Assembly (NCBI RefSeq): GCF_008326305.1
Contig: NZ_BIXY01000001.1
Coordinates: 124,001 to 188,000, forward strand
Source of the DNA: Dictyobacter arantiisoli
Lineage (GTDB): Bacteria; Chloroflexota; Ktedonobacteria; Ktedonobacterales; Ktedonobacteraceae
Direction of reading: 5' to 3'
DNA length: 64,000 bases
The position numbers were made by a program, and so were the translations under genes. The number at the start of each line of letters is the position of its first letter. Within the stretch, counting starts at the first letter, position 1. The notes below the pieces were generated by a model, which did not search any database, was not told the origin of the DNA, and saw nothing but the letters and a program-made list of their open reading frames with translations. Below are positions 25,434 to 34,551 of this stretch, one piece after another.

Positions 25434-27023
25434 ATGAGCGCACGTCACAAAGCATCCGGCTTCAGCCTCAAATCCAAACTGGTGCTCAGCTACCTCCTTG
25501 TCATTCTGGGCACTGTGCTTGTGCTTACCTTCACTGTCTCTATTGTGATCCGCAACTACTACTATCAGGTAGAGATTGCCGAGCTTAAAAAAAATACCGT
25601 CGCGCCTTTCACTAACAGGCTCCTCAATTTTTACGCACAGCGTGGAAACTTTAATAATATCGCGGGCTTCCAGGATGGCGTGCCTCCATCCCAGATTCTC
25701 ATGGTTTTTGATGCTCAGGGGACACTCACCTATTGCAGTGCGTCAGACTCTTCAGGCAACTCATTTTTTGGACAACAATACAACAATAATCAATACACAA
25801 AGAAAAATTGCGATAATAGCGCAATCAAGCAAGTTGCGCAGAAAACCCTGTCAGGAATAGATCAGCTTTCCGGTGATGTAAACCTTACAAATGCGAATGA
25901 CACCGTTTCAGCCATCTATGTCAGTACACCACTGGTCGTCAATAGCCAGACCGTGGGTGTGTTGTATATGGCTGCCCCAAACTTTATCAATGGAAGTTCC
26001 GCCGTCACCGATGTCATCAATCAGATTAACTGGTCCATTATTATGACGGGCCTTGGAGTCGCAATCATTGCGGCCCTGGGTAGCTATCTCTTTGTGCGAC
26101 GCTTTGTACGGCCGTTGGAAGCGCTGACAGTGGCGGCCGAACAGATGAAGCGCGGCAATTATACCGAACATGTGCAACCAAATTCTCATGATGAAGTCGG
26201 ACTACTGACACAGACCTTCAATGAGATGGCCGATACTATTGAGGCCGATGTGAACGAACTGCGCCATCAGGATCAGATGCGCCGCGAGCTGATTGCGAAT
26301 ATTGCGCATGATCTGGCGACACCATTGACGGCCATTCAAGGACTGAGTGAGGCGATTGCGGACGATGTGATCACAACGCCAGAGGCGCGGCAGGAGACGG
26401 CACAGCGGATTGGACGAGAGATTCAACGCTTACGTCGTCTGGTAGCTGATGTGCGCCAGATGACCATGCTGGAAGCGGGACAGATCCAGCTTGATCTGGC
26501 TCCGTTGGATCTCCATTCCCTGGCGGATGAAACGGTAGCGGTGATCGAGCCAGAATGCACAGCAATGGGGATTACAATAAAAAATACCATCCCGACAACT
26601 ACACCACAGGTACAGGCCGACAGTGATCGTATTACACAGGTGCTCTTAAATCTCCTTGATAACGCGCGTCGTCATACGAAAGCTGAAGGCAAGATTAGCA
26701 TCGACGCACGACAGCAGGGCAACCAGATCCTGGTAGCAGTTACCGATACCGGCATCGGGATTGATCCAGCGGATCTCCCCCATATCTTCGAGCGCTTCTA
26801 TCGCGCGGATCGTTCGCGGGCCGCCCAGACTGGTGGCAGCGGGTTGGGATTGGCTATCGTCAAGGCGATTATTACCGCACATGGTGGACAGATCTGGGCC
26901 GAAAGTACACCTGGAGAAGGAACACACGTCGTCTTTACACTGCCTCTTGTCGCACCAGTTCTCCCACCACAAAACATCCCACCATCCCGCCAACACGCTC
27001 GCCCCCAACGCGTCGGCTCGTAG
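25434..27023 (+). CDS. Membrane sensor histidine kinase
   Basis: A 529-residue orthodox sensor kinase. TM1 is at about residues 15-37 and TM2 near 195-218. Between them lies an extracytoplasmic sensing domain of ~150 residues rich in Asn, Gln and Ser. After TM2 come a HAMP domain, a HisKA domain with phospho-acceptor His292 in NIAHDLATPLTAIQGL, and the ATPase domain (N-box LNLLDNARRH, G1 DTGIGIDP, G2 GGSGLGLAIV). The start at 25434 has GGGAGAG 5 bases upstream. A proline-rich basic tail follows the kinase core, and a MITE-like element begins 3 bases after the stop. Confidence 0.93.
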   Translation: MSARHKASGFSLKSKLVLSYLLVILGTVLVLTFTVSIVIRNYYYQVEIAELKKNTVAPFTNRLLNFYAQRGNFNNIAGFQDGVPPSQILMVFDAQGTLTYCSASDSSGNSFFGQQYNNNQYTKKNCDNSAIKQVAQKTLSGIDQLSGDVNLTNANDTVSAIYVSTPLVVNSQTVGVLYMAAPNFINGSSAVTDVINQINWSIIMTGLGVAIIAALGSYLFVRRFVRPLEALTVAAEQMKRGNYTEHVQPNSHDEVGLLTQTFNEMADTIEADVNELRHQDQMRRELIANIAHDLATPLTAIQGLSEAIADDVITTPEARQETAQRIGREIQRLRRLVADVRQMTMLEAGQIQLDLAPLDLHSLADETVAVIEPECTAMGITIKNTIPTTTPQVQADSDRITQVLLNLLDNARRHTKAEGKISIDARQQGNQILVAVTDTGIGIDPADLPHIFERFYRADRSRAAQTGGSGLGLAIVKAIITAHGGQIWAESTPGEGTHVVFTLPLVAPVLPPQNIPPSRQHARPQRVGS

Positions 27024-27025
27024 GA

Positions 27026-27148
27026 GCCATCTTTCACGGGCAGTACAGTACCGTTTCAAGAAAAGGAATGATAAACAAAAAGGGTGGGGAATTCGTAGTC
27101 TGTCTATCCATTCCTCGTATTGAAACGGTATTGTCCTTCACGGGTGGC
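27026..27148. mobile_element. MITE-like element, family B, copy 2 (123 bp)
   Basis: The left end GCCATCTTTCACGGGCAGTA and the segments ACCGTTTCAA and GGAATG are mirrored on the right by CATTCC, TTGAAACGGTA and a terminal GTGGC. The ends resemble those of 4165-4310. It begins 3 bases after the histidine-kinase stop and may end that transcript. Confidence 0.6.
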
Positions 27149-27363
27149 AATGACACAAAATAACCTCCTATGATATACTATGACAAGCAAACAAACAGTA
27201 TTTTACATGACGAGATCCTTGTAGGCGTCGAATAAATAGTAAACATCATGCCTATTATTCTACTGTGGTCCTCCGCCGATAATAGAAAGAGGAGGGAGAG
27301 CGTTTTGTCACGATGAAGATGACATACACATTCCCACAGGAGCACGTGGAAAAGGAGTCTCTG

Positions 27364-30132
27364 ATGGAGCGAGGAATTCATGATCCGCTACTCATTACAA
27401 CAAAACTAGCCATTCCGCCACAATATTTGAACAGGCTCATCCCCCGTACCCATGTCTATACGCAAATGGATGCTGGCCTACAACGTCCTTTCATTCTAGT
27501 AACCGCCCCGGCAGGATTTGGCAAAACGACCCTGGTCAGTGAATGGATTCGCCAGCGCCATGTCCAGGCCGTATGGGTATCGCTCGAAGAGACTGATAAT
27601 GATCTGTTGCGCTTCTGGCATTATGCACTCACAGCGCTACATCCACTCCATCTCGGACTGGATGCCTTACTGGCGGATTGGGAAACAACCCTCCAGTCGC
27701 TCTCACTTGAAAATATTCTGACCCACGTCATCAATATATCGATGGATATCACACAGGAGATCGTGCTGGTACTCGACGATTATCACACGATCAATACACC
27801 AGCCATCCATCAGTCGCTCATGTTTTTATTGGAGCATCTCCCCCCAAACTTCCATCTTATTCTACTGACACGGCATGATCCACCACTGCCACTGGCACGT
27901 CTACGGGTGCAGGGCAAGCTCAGTGAACTCCGTTCTAACGATCTGCGCTTCACCCTGGATGAAACCTCGCTCTTATTAAGCCAGACCATGCAGCTAGAGT
28001 TGACCAGTAACGAAATCACTGAACTACATACACGCACAGAAGGCTGGATTGCGGGCCTCCAACTTGCCGCGCTCTCCCTGCAATATAAGGAGAGTGCCAG
28101 CGCAAAACAGCATTTCATCCAAACATTTACAGGCATCAATAAAAATGTCATGAATTATTTAACCGATGAAGTGCTATTACAGCAACCGGAAGAGGTGCAG
28201 GATTTTCTCTTGAAGACAGCCATCCTTGAGCAACTCAACGTGAAACTGTGCGATGCGATCACCGGCCAGCACAATAGCGAGGCAATGCTCGAATGGCTGG
28301 AGCGGCATAATCTGTTCTTGAATATCTTAGATTCCCAGCAGGCATGGTATCGCTATGACCAGCTTTTTCGAGATTTACTCTGCTATCGCCTCAATCAGAA
28401 GTATCCAGAGCTGAAAGCGGAACTGCATCATAACGCCGGAAACTGGTATGAAGAGCATGGCATGATCAGCGATGCGATTAAACACGCAATCGCGGCTGAG
28501 GCGATGCAGCATGCCGCACAACTCATTGAGCAGCATGCCTGGACATTTATTCAACAGGGGGATGGACTCTTGCTGCTGAGCTGGTTGCGCCGCTTACCAG
28601 AGCAGATCTTTAACACCTGTCCGATGCTCTCATTTTTGCAGGCGTGTATGCACTGCTATCAAGCGCAGATGGAAAACTTTGAAGCGGCATTAAAGAGAGC
28701 AGAACTTGGCTGGCAACAAACACAGAATCAAGCGTCACTCAGCTGCGCCTATGATCTGCGTGCTCGGGTTGCCCTCTATCGTGGACAGGCCTTCCTTGCT
28801 ATCAAATACGCGCAACAAGCACTCTCATTGATCAGTGAAGAGCAAGCGCCCTTATTTTATAGTAGCGCGCTTGTACATCTTGGAGCGGGTTATCTCAACG
28901 TGGGAAACTGTCAGCAAGCACAACACTACCTGGCCGAAGGATATCGCCTGAGCCAGAAGCATCACGCCGTTGTGGTCACATTAGACGCCTTGCTCTATCT
29001 GGGTTATCTACAACGTCTCCAGGGCAACTTACGCCTGGCGCAACAGACCTGGCAGCAAATGTTATCCGAAATAAGCACGCGCTTTGTAGCCTACCAAATT
29101 GTCGCTCATATTCTTCTGGCGGATATCTATCGTGAATGGAATGAGCTGGCCAGCGCACTTGAACATCAAACGCAGGCCCAGAAACTGGCAGAACACACCC
29201 AATATGAAGATATTGCCACCTCACAACGCTATCTGATCACCGCCCGCCTGGTCTGGTTACAGAATGATCCCGAAACAGCCTTTAGCTTCCTCGATCAGGC
29301 AGAGCAAAGCTCACAACGCTTCGGCATCCAACAAACGTTTCTGGCACAGCTGGCGGAAATCCGTATACACTTTCTACTAGCACAAAGGGATCAACGCACA
29401 GCCCGGCAATGGTTAGCTCAATCCACTCCAGAGCTGTGCGATAGCATGCCCGTCTATGAAAAAGAATCTTGGATTAAAGCACATGCCCGCTTACTCATCG
29501 ATCAAACACAGAGTCAGGCCGCGCAACAACTCCTGAAGTCAGCCTATCAGATAGCGCACGAGCAGGGAAGAACTGAATCCGCTATCGCGCTCCTGATATT
29601 ACTTACGCTGGCATATCACATGGAAGGGAATACGCAATATACGCTGCAAACATTAGAGCAGGCCCTGATCCTGGCTGAGCCCAATGGATATACCCGTATC
29701 TTCGTGGATGAAGGGGACGTGATGGCGGCGCTACTGACCGAACTCTATAGCCGCTATCAACGCCGTACGGTCAGTGAACCGCAAAATATTGCGCTCGGCT
29801 ATCTCTACACATTATTAACCATTTTTGGTGCAGATGCCAAACCGCCGCTCTGGCTCGTCTCTCAGGAAAACGATGACATCCTGATCGACCGCCTCAGCGA
29901 GCGTGAGTATATGGTATTAGGACTGATTGCTGAAGGGCTCTCAAACCAGGAGATCGCGCAGAAATTAGTTGTCACGGTCAGCACCATCAAGACCCATCTC
30001 AATAACATCTACGCCAAACTCCACGTCCATACACGCCTGCAAGCAGTCACACGCGCGTATGATCTAGGCGTGTTACGGCGTAGCGAAGTTGATACCGAAC
30101 CGCTAGCACATTCCAAATCCACCGAAAAGTAA
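27364..30132 (+). CDS. MalT-like LuxR-family transcriptional regulator (STAND ATPase)
   Basis: About 922 residues. The layout is that of MalT-type activators. An N-terminal NTPase has Walker A APAGFGKTT, VWVSLEETDNDLLRFWHY and Walker B VLVLDDYHTI. A winged-helix/arm segment contains TEGWIAGLQLAALSL. A long TPR-like helical sensor region (about residues 380-830) follows, then a C-terminal LuxR HTH (LSEREYMVLGLIAEGLSNQEIA, of which the core is IAEGLSNQEIA). It presumably oligomerises on DNA when an unknown inducer binds. The start at 27364 has AAGGAG 6 bases upstream; a start at 27313 is possible. It converges on a paralogue at 30247-32955. Confidence 0.9.
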   Translation: MERGIHDPLLITTKLAIPPQYLNRLIPRTHVYTQMDAGLQRPFILVTAPAGFGKTTLVSEWIRQRHVQAVWVSLEETDNDLLRFWHYALTALHPLHLGLDALLADWETTLQSLSLENILTHVINISMDITQEIVLVLDDYHTINTPAIHQSLMFLLEHLPPNFHLILLTRHDPPLPLARLRVQGKLSELRSNDLRFTLDETSLLLSQTMQLELTSNEITELHTRTEGWIAGLQLAALSLQYKESASAKQHFIQTFTGINKNVMNYLTDEVLLQQPEEVQDFLLKTAILEQLNVKLCDAITGQHNSEAMLEWLERHNLFLNILDSQQAWYRYDQLFRDLLCYRLNQKYPELKAELHHNAGNWYEEHGMISDAIKHAIAAEAMQHAAQLIEQHAWTFIQQGDGLLLLSWLRRLPEQIFNTCPMLSFLQACMHCYQAQMENFEAALKRAELGWQQTQNQASLSCAYDLRARVALYRGQAFLAIKYAQQALSLISEEQAPLFYSSALVHLGAGYLNVGNCQQAQHYLAEGYRLSQKHHAVVVTLDALLYLGYLQRLQGNLRLAQQTWQQMLSEISTRFVAYQIVAHILLADIYREWNELASALEHQTQAQKLAEHTQYEDIATSQRYLITARLVWLQNDPETAFSFLDQAEQSSQRFGIQQTFLAQLAEIRIHFLLAQRDQRTARQWLAQSTPELCDSMPVYEKESWIKAHARLLIDQTQSQAAQQLLKSAYQIAHEQGRTESAIALLILLTLAYHMEGNTQYTLQTLEQALILAEPNGYTRIFVDEGDVMAALLTELYSRYQRRTVSEPQNIALGYLYTLLTIFGADAKPPLWLVSQENDDILIDRLSEREYMVLGLIAEGLSNQEIAQKLVVTVSTIKTHLNNIYAKLHVHTRLQAVTRAYDLGVLRRSEVDTEPLAHSKSTEK

Positions 30133-30137
30133 TTTCA

Positions 30138-30206
30138 GTGCAGGTGCTCACGCGCCTGCACTTTTTATTATATTTTTGAGCACCTCTGCTGCGAAAACTC
30201 ATATGC
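30138..30206. repeat. THP element with the central hairpin missing
   Basis: The left GC hairpin (30138-30161) and the right flank GAGCACCTCTGCTGCGAAAA (from 30178) are present and correctly ordered. Between them, where other copies have a 59-nt hairpin, there are only 16 bases, TTTTTATTATATTTTT. It fills the gap between two convergent regulators. Confidence 0.7.
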
Positions 30207-30246
30207 GAAGATCGCAAAGATCCGGGAAGTCAGACACATGTTAAAG

Positions 30247-32955
30247 TCACGGTGAGAGCAGGCCCACAGCGTGAGCACGTGTCAGAGCCTGCAAGCGCGA
30301 ATTCACGTTCAATTTACTATAGATATTATTAAGATGAGTCTTAATGGTGCTTTCAGCTACGACCAGTGTGCACGCAATCTGCTGATTGGAATTGCCTTCA
30401 GCAATCAGCTTGAGCACCTCTAATTCGCGCTCACTTAATTGTTCTAGCGAAGCCTGCGCTCGCTGCGCCCGTTTCTGCCAGGATTGCCAATCGCGTGGCT
30501 CGACATTACATCCAAACATCAACAACAATGAATGTATATATTTCAATGTACTGGGCTGTAAATCGCCAGAATAGCGTTTCTGCTGACGATGATATAAATC
30601 AGACAAAAGACTCTTTATGCCCTGTCCTTCTTCAAGGAAGAGGCGACGATAACCACCTGCCTCAGCCATCGTCAGGAGGCGTTCTAGCGCCGGTCGGATA
30701 TGTCGGCTATCCTCAAGCGCAGCATAAGCCTGCACCAGCACTGTTTGTATCTGTAGCTCATCGAAGACACGACCTTGCGTGCGAAGAGCAGGCAGGAGCG
30801 CCACTAGCAATTGTACTGCCAACTCTGGCTGATGCTGCGCCAGTAAGACGCGGGCCCGCGCCTGGCACCAGAGTTCGCGTTCCCGTATTCCCAGGCCATC
30901 CAGATCGGCAGGCTGCATCCGCGCCAGCCAGTCCTGAGCCTGCGCACTTTTTCCTTGCGCCAGCCAATATTTGATACGCAACGCCGCGATTGAGGCCAGA
31001 TCTAACTGGGACTTTTCTGAGCGTTGCACCTCAGCTTCCAGCTGGTCCAGCAAATCCAGTGCCTCATCCTGTTTATCAGCAGCCCAGGCGATACGTGCTT
31101 CCAGTAGCGTAGCAACGGTACTGCGATGTCCATGCCAGAAATGCTCACTGAGCATCGTCACCCGTGCGCTCTGTTCCCGGGCATGGGACAAATCATTCCA
31201 TTCGCAATATATTTGTCCCGCACGTACATGGGCCAGCACGCGAAACCAGATCACACAATTCCCTGTATTGGTGATACATTGGGAATAAAAACTCATCGCT
31301 TCATGGAACTGACCCTGCAACGCACAGAGATCTCCCTGATAGAGCGCCGCCCCGGCAATCGCCAGCACACGATGCGTTTGTATGCCGATCCGCTGTCCCA
31401 GCAGTAGTTCCACCCTGGCTTGCTGAAGATCACCACTATAGAGATAGCCCGCCCCCTGTAAGACATGCGAACAGGCGGATGCCAGTGACTTATGTTGTTG
31501 GAAAGCCAGAGCCTCCTGTGTATACGCCAATACCTTTGGACCATCCCCCTGACAGAGGGCACAATACGCCTGCAACTCACAGAGACAGCTCAGCATTTCA
31601 ACATTCTGCGTCTCCTGCCAGCACTCGCGCGCAATACAAAGTGCCTGCTGATATTCAGCAAATTGGGCGGCATGTAAAAAGACCAGACATGATAGATACG
31701 CGATCATCGGACGTGCTGCCAGAGTAATATGTCCATGTAAACGAGCAAGCCAATCAAAGACCAGAGGAGTCTTTCCCTGTATCCATAACGGCCAGACACA
31801 GTACTCGATCAGATCAGCGGCACGCTCAAAGGCATCCGCTGCCAGGGCATGCTCAACCGCCTCATTCATCATCTGAGCCTGCTCATACCAGCAGCTGGCG
31901 CGCAAATGTAATTCTGGCAAGCGCTCAGGTGAGCACAGGAGCAGGCGTTGCCGCAACAGATCCGCGAACAAAGGATGATAGCGATACCAGCAGTTCTGCT
32001 CATCCAGCAGAGAAATAAAGAGATTGGCATGTTCCAACCAATCCAGCATACGCTGTCCATGCGTCTGTCCGGTAACCGCATCGCATAAAGCGGGATGCAG
32101 ACGTGTCAGGATAGCCGTCTCCAGCAAGAACTCCTGAATCTCAGCGGGAAGCGTCATCCATACTTCTTCCGTTAAATAGTGCAGAATATCGCGATTGACA
32201 TGCGTAGAAGATGTGACAAGCCGCGCTCTCGCCTCTATCCCAATTTCTCCTTGCAGAGCATGAGCAATCAACCGCAAACCAGCCGCCCAACCTTCGGTCC
32301 CCTGTTGCAAGGACAGCATATTCTCTGACTCTAACGATAACTGGAGACCCTGCACCAGATAGTGTTCCGTCTCCTCAAGCGTAAAGCGCAATTCAGTCGA
32401 ACGGAGTTCCAAAATCTGGCCTCTTACCCGTAAACGTGCCAGCGGTAGCGCAGGATCAACACGGGTACTGATGATCAAATGACAATGAGCGGGGAGATGC
32501 GCCAGGAAAAAAGCCAGCGACTCATGAATCGCTGGATCGTCAATCACATGATAATCATCCAATACAAAGAAAATATCTTCTGTGGGATAGCTAACCAGGG
32601 TATTGATCAAGGCAGTCAACATCTCTTCAAGTGGCTGAGTTGGCTGAATACAGGCGGCGAACTCTGGATGCAGTGTACCTAAAGCGGCGACACAATAGTG
32701 CCAGAAGCGCATCAGATCATTATCACTACGCTCCAATGAAAGCCAGGCCGCCACATGGGGAACGTCGCGTAACCATTCACCAAGCAACGTCGTTTTGCCA
32801 AAGCCAGCCGGAGCAGCCAGCAGGGTGAGAGGATAGTGGATGGCAGTAGCTAATCTCTGATAGAGGCGTACGCGCGGCACCACAGCCTGGGCATAGCTTC
32901 GAGGCACAGTTAGTTTAGTCGCCAGTAGTAGCTGCGTGTTCCAACTCGTCTCCAT
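30247..32955 (-). CDS. MalT-like LuxR-family transcriptional regulator, paralogue
   Basis: About 902 residues with the same order as the gene at 27364. The NTPase has APAGFGKTTLLGEWL and IFFVLDDYHVIDD, then come TEGWAAGLRLIAHAL, a TPR-like region, and a C-terminal LuxR HTH (LSERELEVLKLIAEG, STIKTHLNNIYSKL). The HTH differs from the neighbour at several recognition-helix positions (VVAESTIKT against VVTVSTIKT), so the two may bind different sites. The start at 32955 has AAGGAG 5 bases upstream; 28 extra codons upstream lack this. The two genes face each other across 114 bases, suggesting an old duplication. Confidence 0.9.
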   Translation of the reverse strand: METSWNTQLLLATKLTVPRSYAQAVVPRVRLYQRLATAIHYPLTLLAAPAGFGKTTLLGEWLRDVPHVAAWLSLERSDNDLMRFWHYCVAALGTLHPEFAACIQPTQPLEEMLTALINTLVSYPTEDIFFVLDDYHVIDDPAIHESLAFFLAHLPAHCHLIISTRVDPALPLARLRVRGQILELRSTELRFTLEETEHYLVQGLQLSLESENMLSLQQGTEGWAAGLRLIAHALQGEIGIEARARLVTSSTHVNRDILHYLTEEVWMTLPAEIQEFLLETAILTRLHPALCDAVTGQTHGQRMLDWLEHANLFISLLDEQNCWYRYHPLFADLLRQRLLLCSPERLPELHLRASCWYEQAQMMNEAVEHALAADAFERAADLIEYCVWPLWIQGKTPLVFDWLARLHGHITLAARPMIAYLSCLVFLHAAQFAEYQQALCIARECWQETQNVEMLSCLCELQAYCALCQGDGPKVLAYTQEALAFQQHKSLASACSHVLQGAGYLYSGDLQQARVELLLGQRIGIQTHRVLAIAGAALYQGDLCALQGQFHEAMSFYSQCITNTGNCVIWFRVLAHVRAGQIYCEWNDLSHAREQSARVTMLSEHFWHGHRSTVATLLEARIAWAADKQDEALDLLDQLEAEVQRSEKSQLDLASIAALRIKYWLAQGKSAQAQDWLARMQPADLDGLGIRERELWCQARARVLLAQHQPELAVQLLVALLPALRTQGRVFDELQIQTVLVQAYAALEDSRHIRPALERLLTMAEAGGYRRLFLEEGQGIKSLLSDLYHRQQKRYSGDLQPSTLKYIHSLLLMFGCNVEPRDWQSWQKRAQRAQASLEQLSERELEVLKLIAEGNSNQQIACTLVVAESTIKTHLNNIYSKLNVNSRLQALTRAHAVGLLSP

Positions 32956-33680
32956 CACATCTCCTTCACCAACACGCATCCCTGCACACAATACATTCTC
33001 ACAGTAGAGCAAACAATCACTATTATATAATAAACTCAAGGCCCATATCCAGGGTAATCTAAACGTGTACAGCTAGATTTTTCGTCTATTACGCGCATAG
33101 TCAAATCTATAGTTTACTCTTTATTTCATCATTATAATAACAATACAGGAGTAAAATACTTTGGCAGGTGATTTTTGAGTGGGGCATCAAATCCATATTT
33201 TATGCAAAATATCTACAGGAGCGCCACTTCAAAATGGAGACCTTGATACACCCTCGGGTCAAACAGGTGTTCTCATAGAGTATGCCACCCTACTTGATCG
33301 GATAACGTGGCAAAGACTCTCTGCTACCATGACAGACGTACATGTGTGATCCTACCTTTTTCTCCACCTGACGGTGGAACACACACTATCACGTCCTCAC
33401 TATACTAATGCTGTAGCATCATTGTCAGCCAACTGAGCATAGTAAGCAGCACTATTTGTACCTTTAAGCGTGTAAGAAAGGAATGAACAGCACGATCATA
33501 TTTTCTCGTCAGAGAAGATCTTTCGTCACAAAATACCTGCCTTCCTGTCATGCGATCTGGGAGATGTCTGGTTGAATGCCATATATCTGCATGGCCAGGA
33601 AATGGCAATGGGTTATCAGCCAGCCGATAGTAACACTACATGTAGTTAAAAACATTACTTTAAATGGAGAGTATACAACA
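32956..33680. other. AT-rich intergenic region
   Basis: 725 bases with no supported gene. Near 33020-33031 is a TATATAATA-rich stretch that may be the -10 of the leftward regulator. A 12-bp palindrome (33635-33646) precedes the excisionase-like gene. A small CCACC/GGTGG hairpin lies near 33364. Nothing else stands out. Confidence 0.5.
33631..33650 (+). promoter_or_regulatory. Palindrome upstream of the excisionase-like gene
   Basis: ACTACATGTAGT (33635-33646) is a perfect 12-bp dyad in an AT-rich context 34 bases before the ATG at 33681. It is a plausible operator for the small HTH protein itself, but binding is only inferred. Confidence 0.35.
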
Positions 33681-33878
33681 ATGGAACAAACTGATGAGCT
33701 GCTGACCGTACGTGAAGTCGCGCGACGTTTACGTGTAGATGATACCACGGTCCGACGCTGGATCAAACACGGGACACTGGAGGCTGTTTCCCTCCCCCAT
33801 GTAGGCAAACGTCAGGCATACCGCGTTCGTCGCAGTACGATTGATACCCTCTTGAATCAGCCCGCACTGCCGGTATAA
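33681..33878 (+). CDS. Small excisionase-family (MerR-like HTH) DNA-binding protein
   Basis: A 65-residue protein. It is a stand-alone helix-turn-helix of the excisionase/MerR type: LTVREVARRLRVDDTTVRRW (first helices and turn), IKHGTLEAVSLPHVGKR (wing) and YRVRRSTIDTLL. The start at 33681 has GGAGAG 9 bases upstream; a frame reaching to 33576 lacks a site. No integrase or phage gene is nearby, so it is more likely a small regulator or a domesticated excisionase than part of an active element. A cluster of THP repeats follows. Confidence 0.85.
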   Translation: MEQTDELLTVREVARRLRVDDTTVRRWIKHGTLEAVSLPHVGKRQAYRVRRSTIDTLLNQPALPV

Positions 33879-33908
33879 ATAACCCCTTAAAGGGATTAAG
33901 AATGTGTC

Positions 33909-33932
33909 ATGCAGGCGCTCATGCGCCTGCAT
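33909..33932. repeat. Isolated GC hairpin of the THP family
   Basis: ATGCAGGCGC / GCGCCTGCAT with a TCAT loop is a perfect 10-bp hairpin equal to the GC arm of THP elements. It is followed by CCTTTTTC and then, 10 bases on, by the end of a second THP copy. It appears to be a truncated element. Confidence 0.6.
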
Positions 33933-33942
33933 CCTTTTTCTA

Positions 33943-34217
33943 AGAGAGTGTCAGCCCCCCATACCAGCGGGATCTTGCTGCTCCCTGGCTGGCAGGCGCG
34001 TGCGCGCCTGCGCCCTTTTTAGTATGTGGTGTCGGAAAAGTTCTTCGAACTTTTCCGACACCACATACTAAAAATCAGTTTGAGCACCGCAGGTGCGAAA
34101 ACTCATGCACAGAGATCCTGCTGCTGACCTACTGGCAGGCGCGTGCGCGCCTGCACCCTTTTTGTGCTGTGTTGTAGAAAAGGTGCTTTGCACCTTTTCT
34201 ACAACACAGCACAAAAA
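33943..34217. repeat. Tandem composite of two THP elements
   Basis: It starts with AGAGAGTGTCAGCC, the same end as the copy at 15599, then the GC hairpin, then a central hairpin 34016-34074 (28-bp arms, loop TTC), the GAGCACC flank, a second GC hairpin, and a second central hairpin 34159-34217 (28-bp arms, loop TTT) of different sequence. The right closing arm is absent. Confidence 0.8.
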
Positions 34218-34472
34218 CAGGCCACTTCCCTCGGGTTTCCCATCTACAACCGCAGGGGTTTTCCCTTCGTATAAGTGATATATGTGATAACAATAAAGTA
34301 CATATTTATGTAAAAATTTCGATACTTCTAAATGATAGCATTCGACCAGAGTTCTCTCATACTCATACAGGAGGGACAGAGGGATAGCCATCCCATCTTC
34401 TCTCTTCTCTTTCCACCGCTGCAGGCGGCAAAACAGAGATCTGGAAAGCTCAGAACATTCGGCATGCTGCAA

Positions 34473-34501
34473 TTGTCACGAATACTCCTATATGCTATAG
34501 T
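34473..34501 (+). promoter_or_regulatory. Sigma70-type promoter of the PP2C-kinase-PP2C block
   Basis: TTGTCA (34473-34478) and TATAGT (34496-34501) with exactly 17 bases between. The first ATG of the block is at 34552. Confidence 0.6.
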
Positions 34502-34551
34502 GGACATGTAACGGACCAGAGGAGTCTCCTGCTTGGGTGAGGTAATTTACT

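Larger units (their letters stand above)
33879..34551. other. Intergenic region with THP repeats and promoter of the signalling block
   Basis: Besides the repeats (33909-34217) it contains the promoter at 34473-34501. A minus-strand frame spanning 34068-34472 is produced by the palindromes and has no family features, so it is not called. Confidence 0.5.

Noticed and set aside
33681-33878. Prophage or integrative element marked by the excisionase-like gene
   Set aside because: No integrase, attachment-site repeats or phage genes are present within tens of kilobases; a small MerR-like HTH alone is not sufficient.
34068-34472. 134-residue minus-strand ORF
   Set aside because: It runs through two THP hairpins and their flanks, has no recognisable domain and overlaps the promoter of the PP2C gene.
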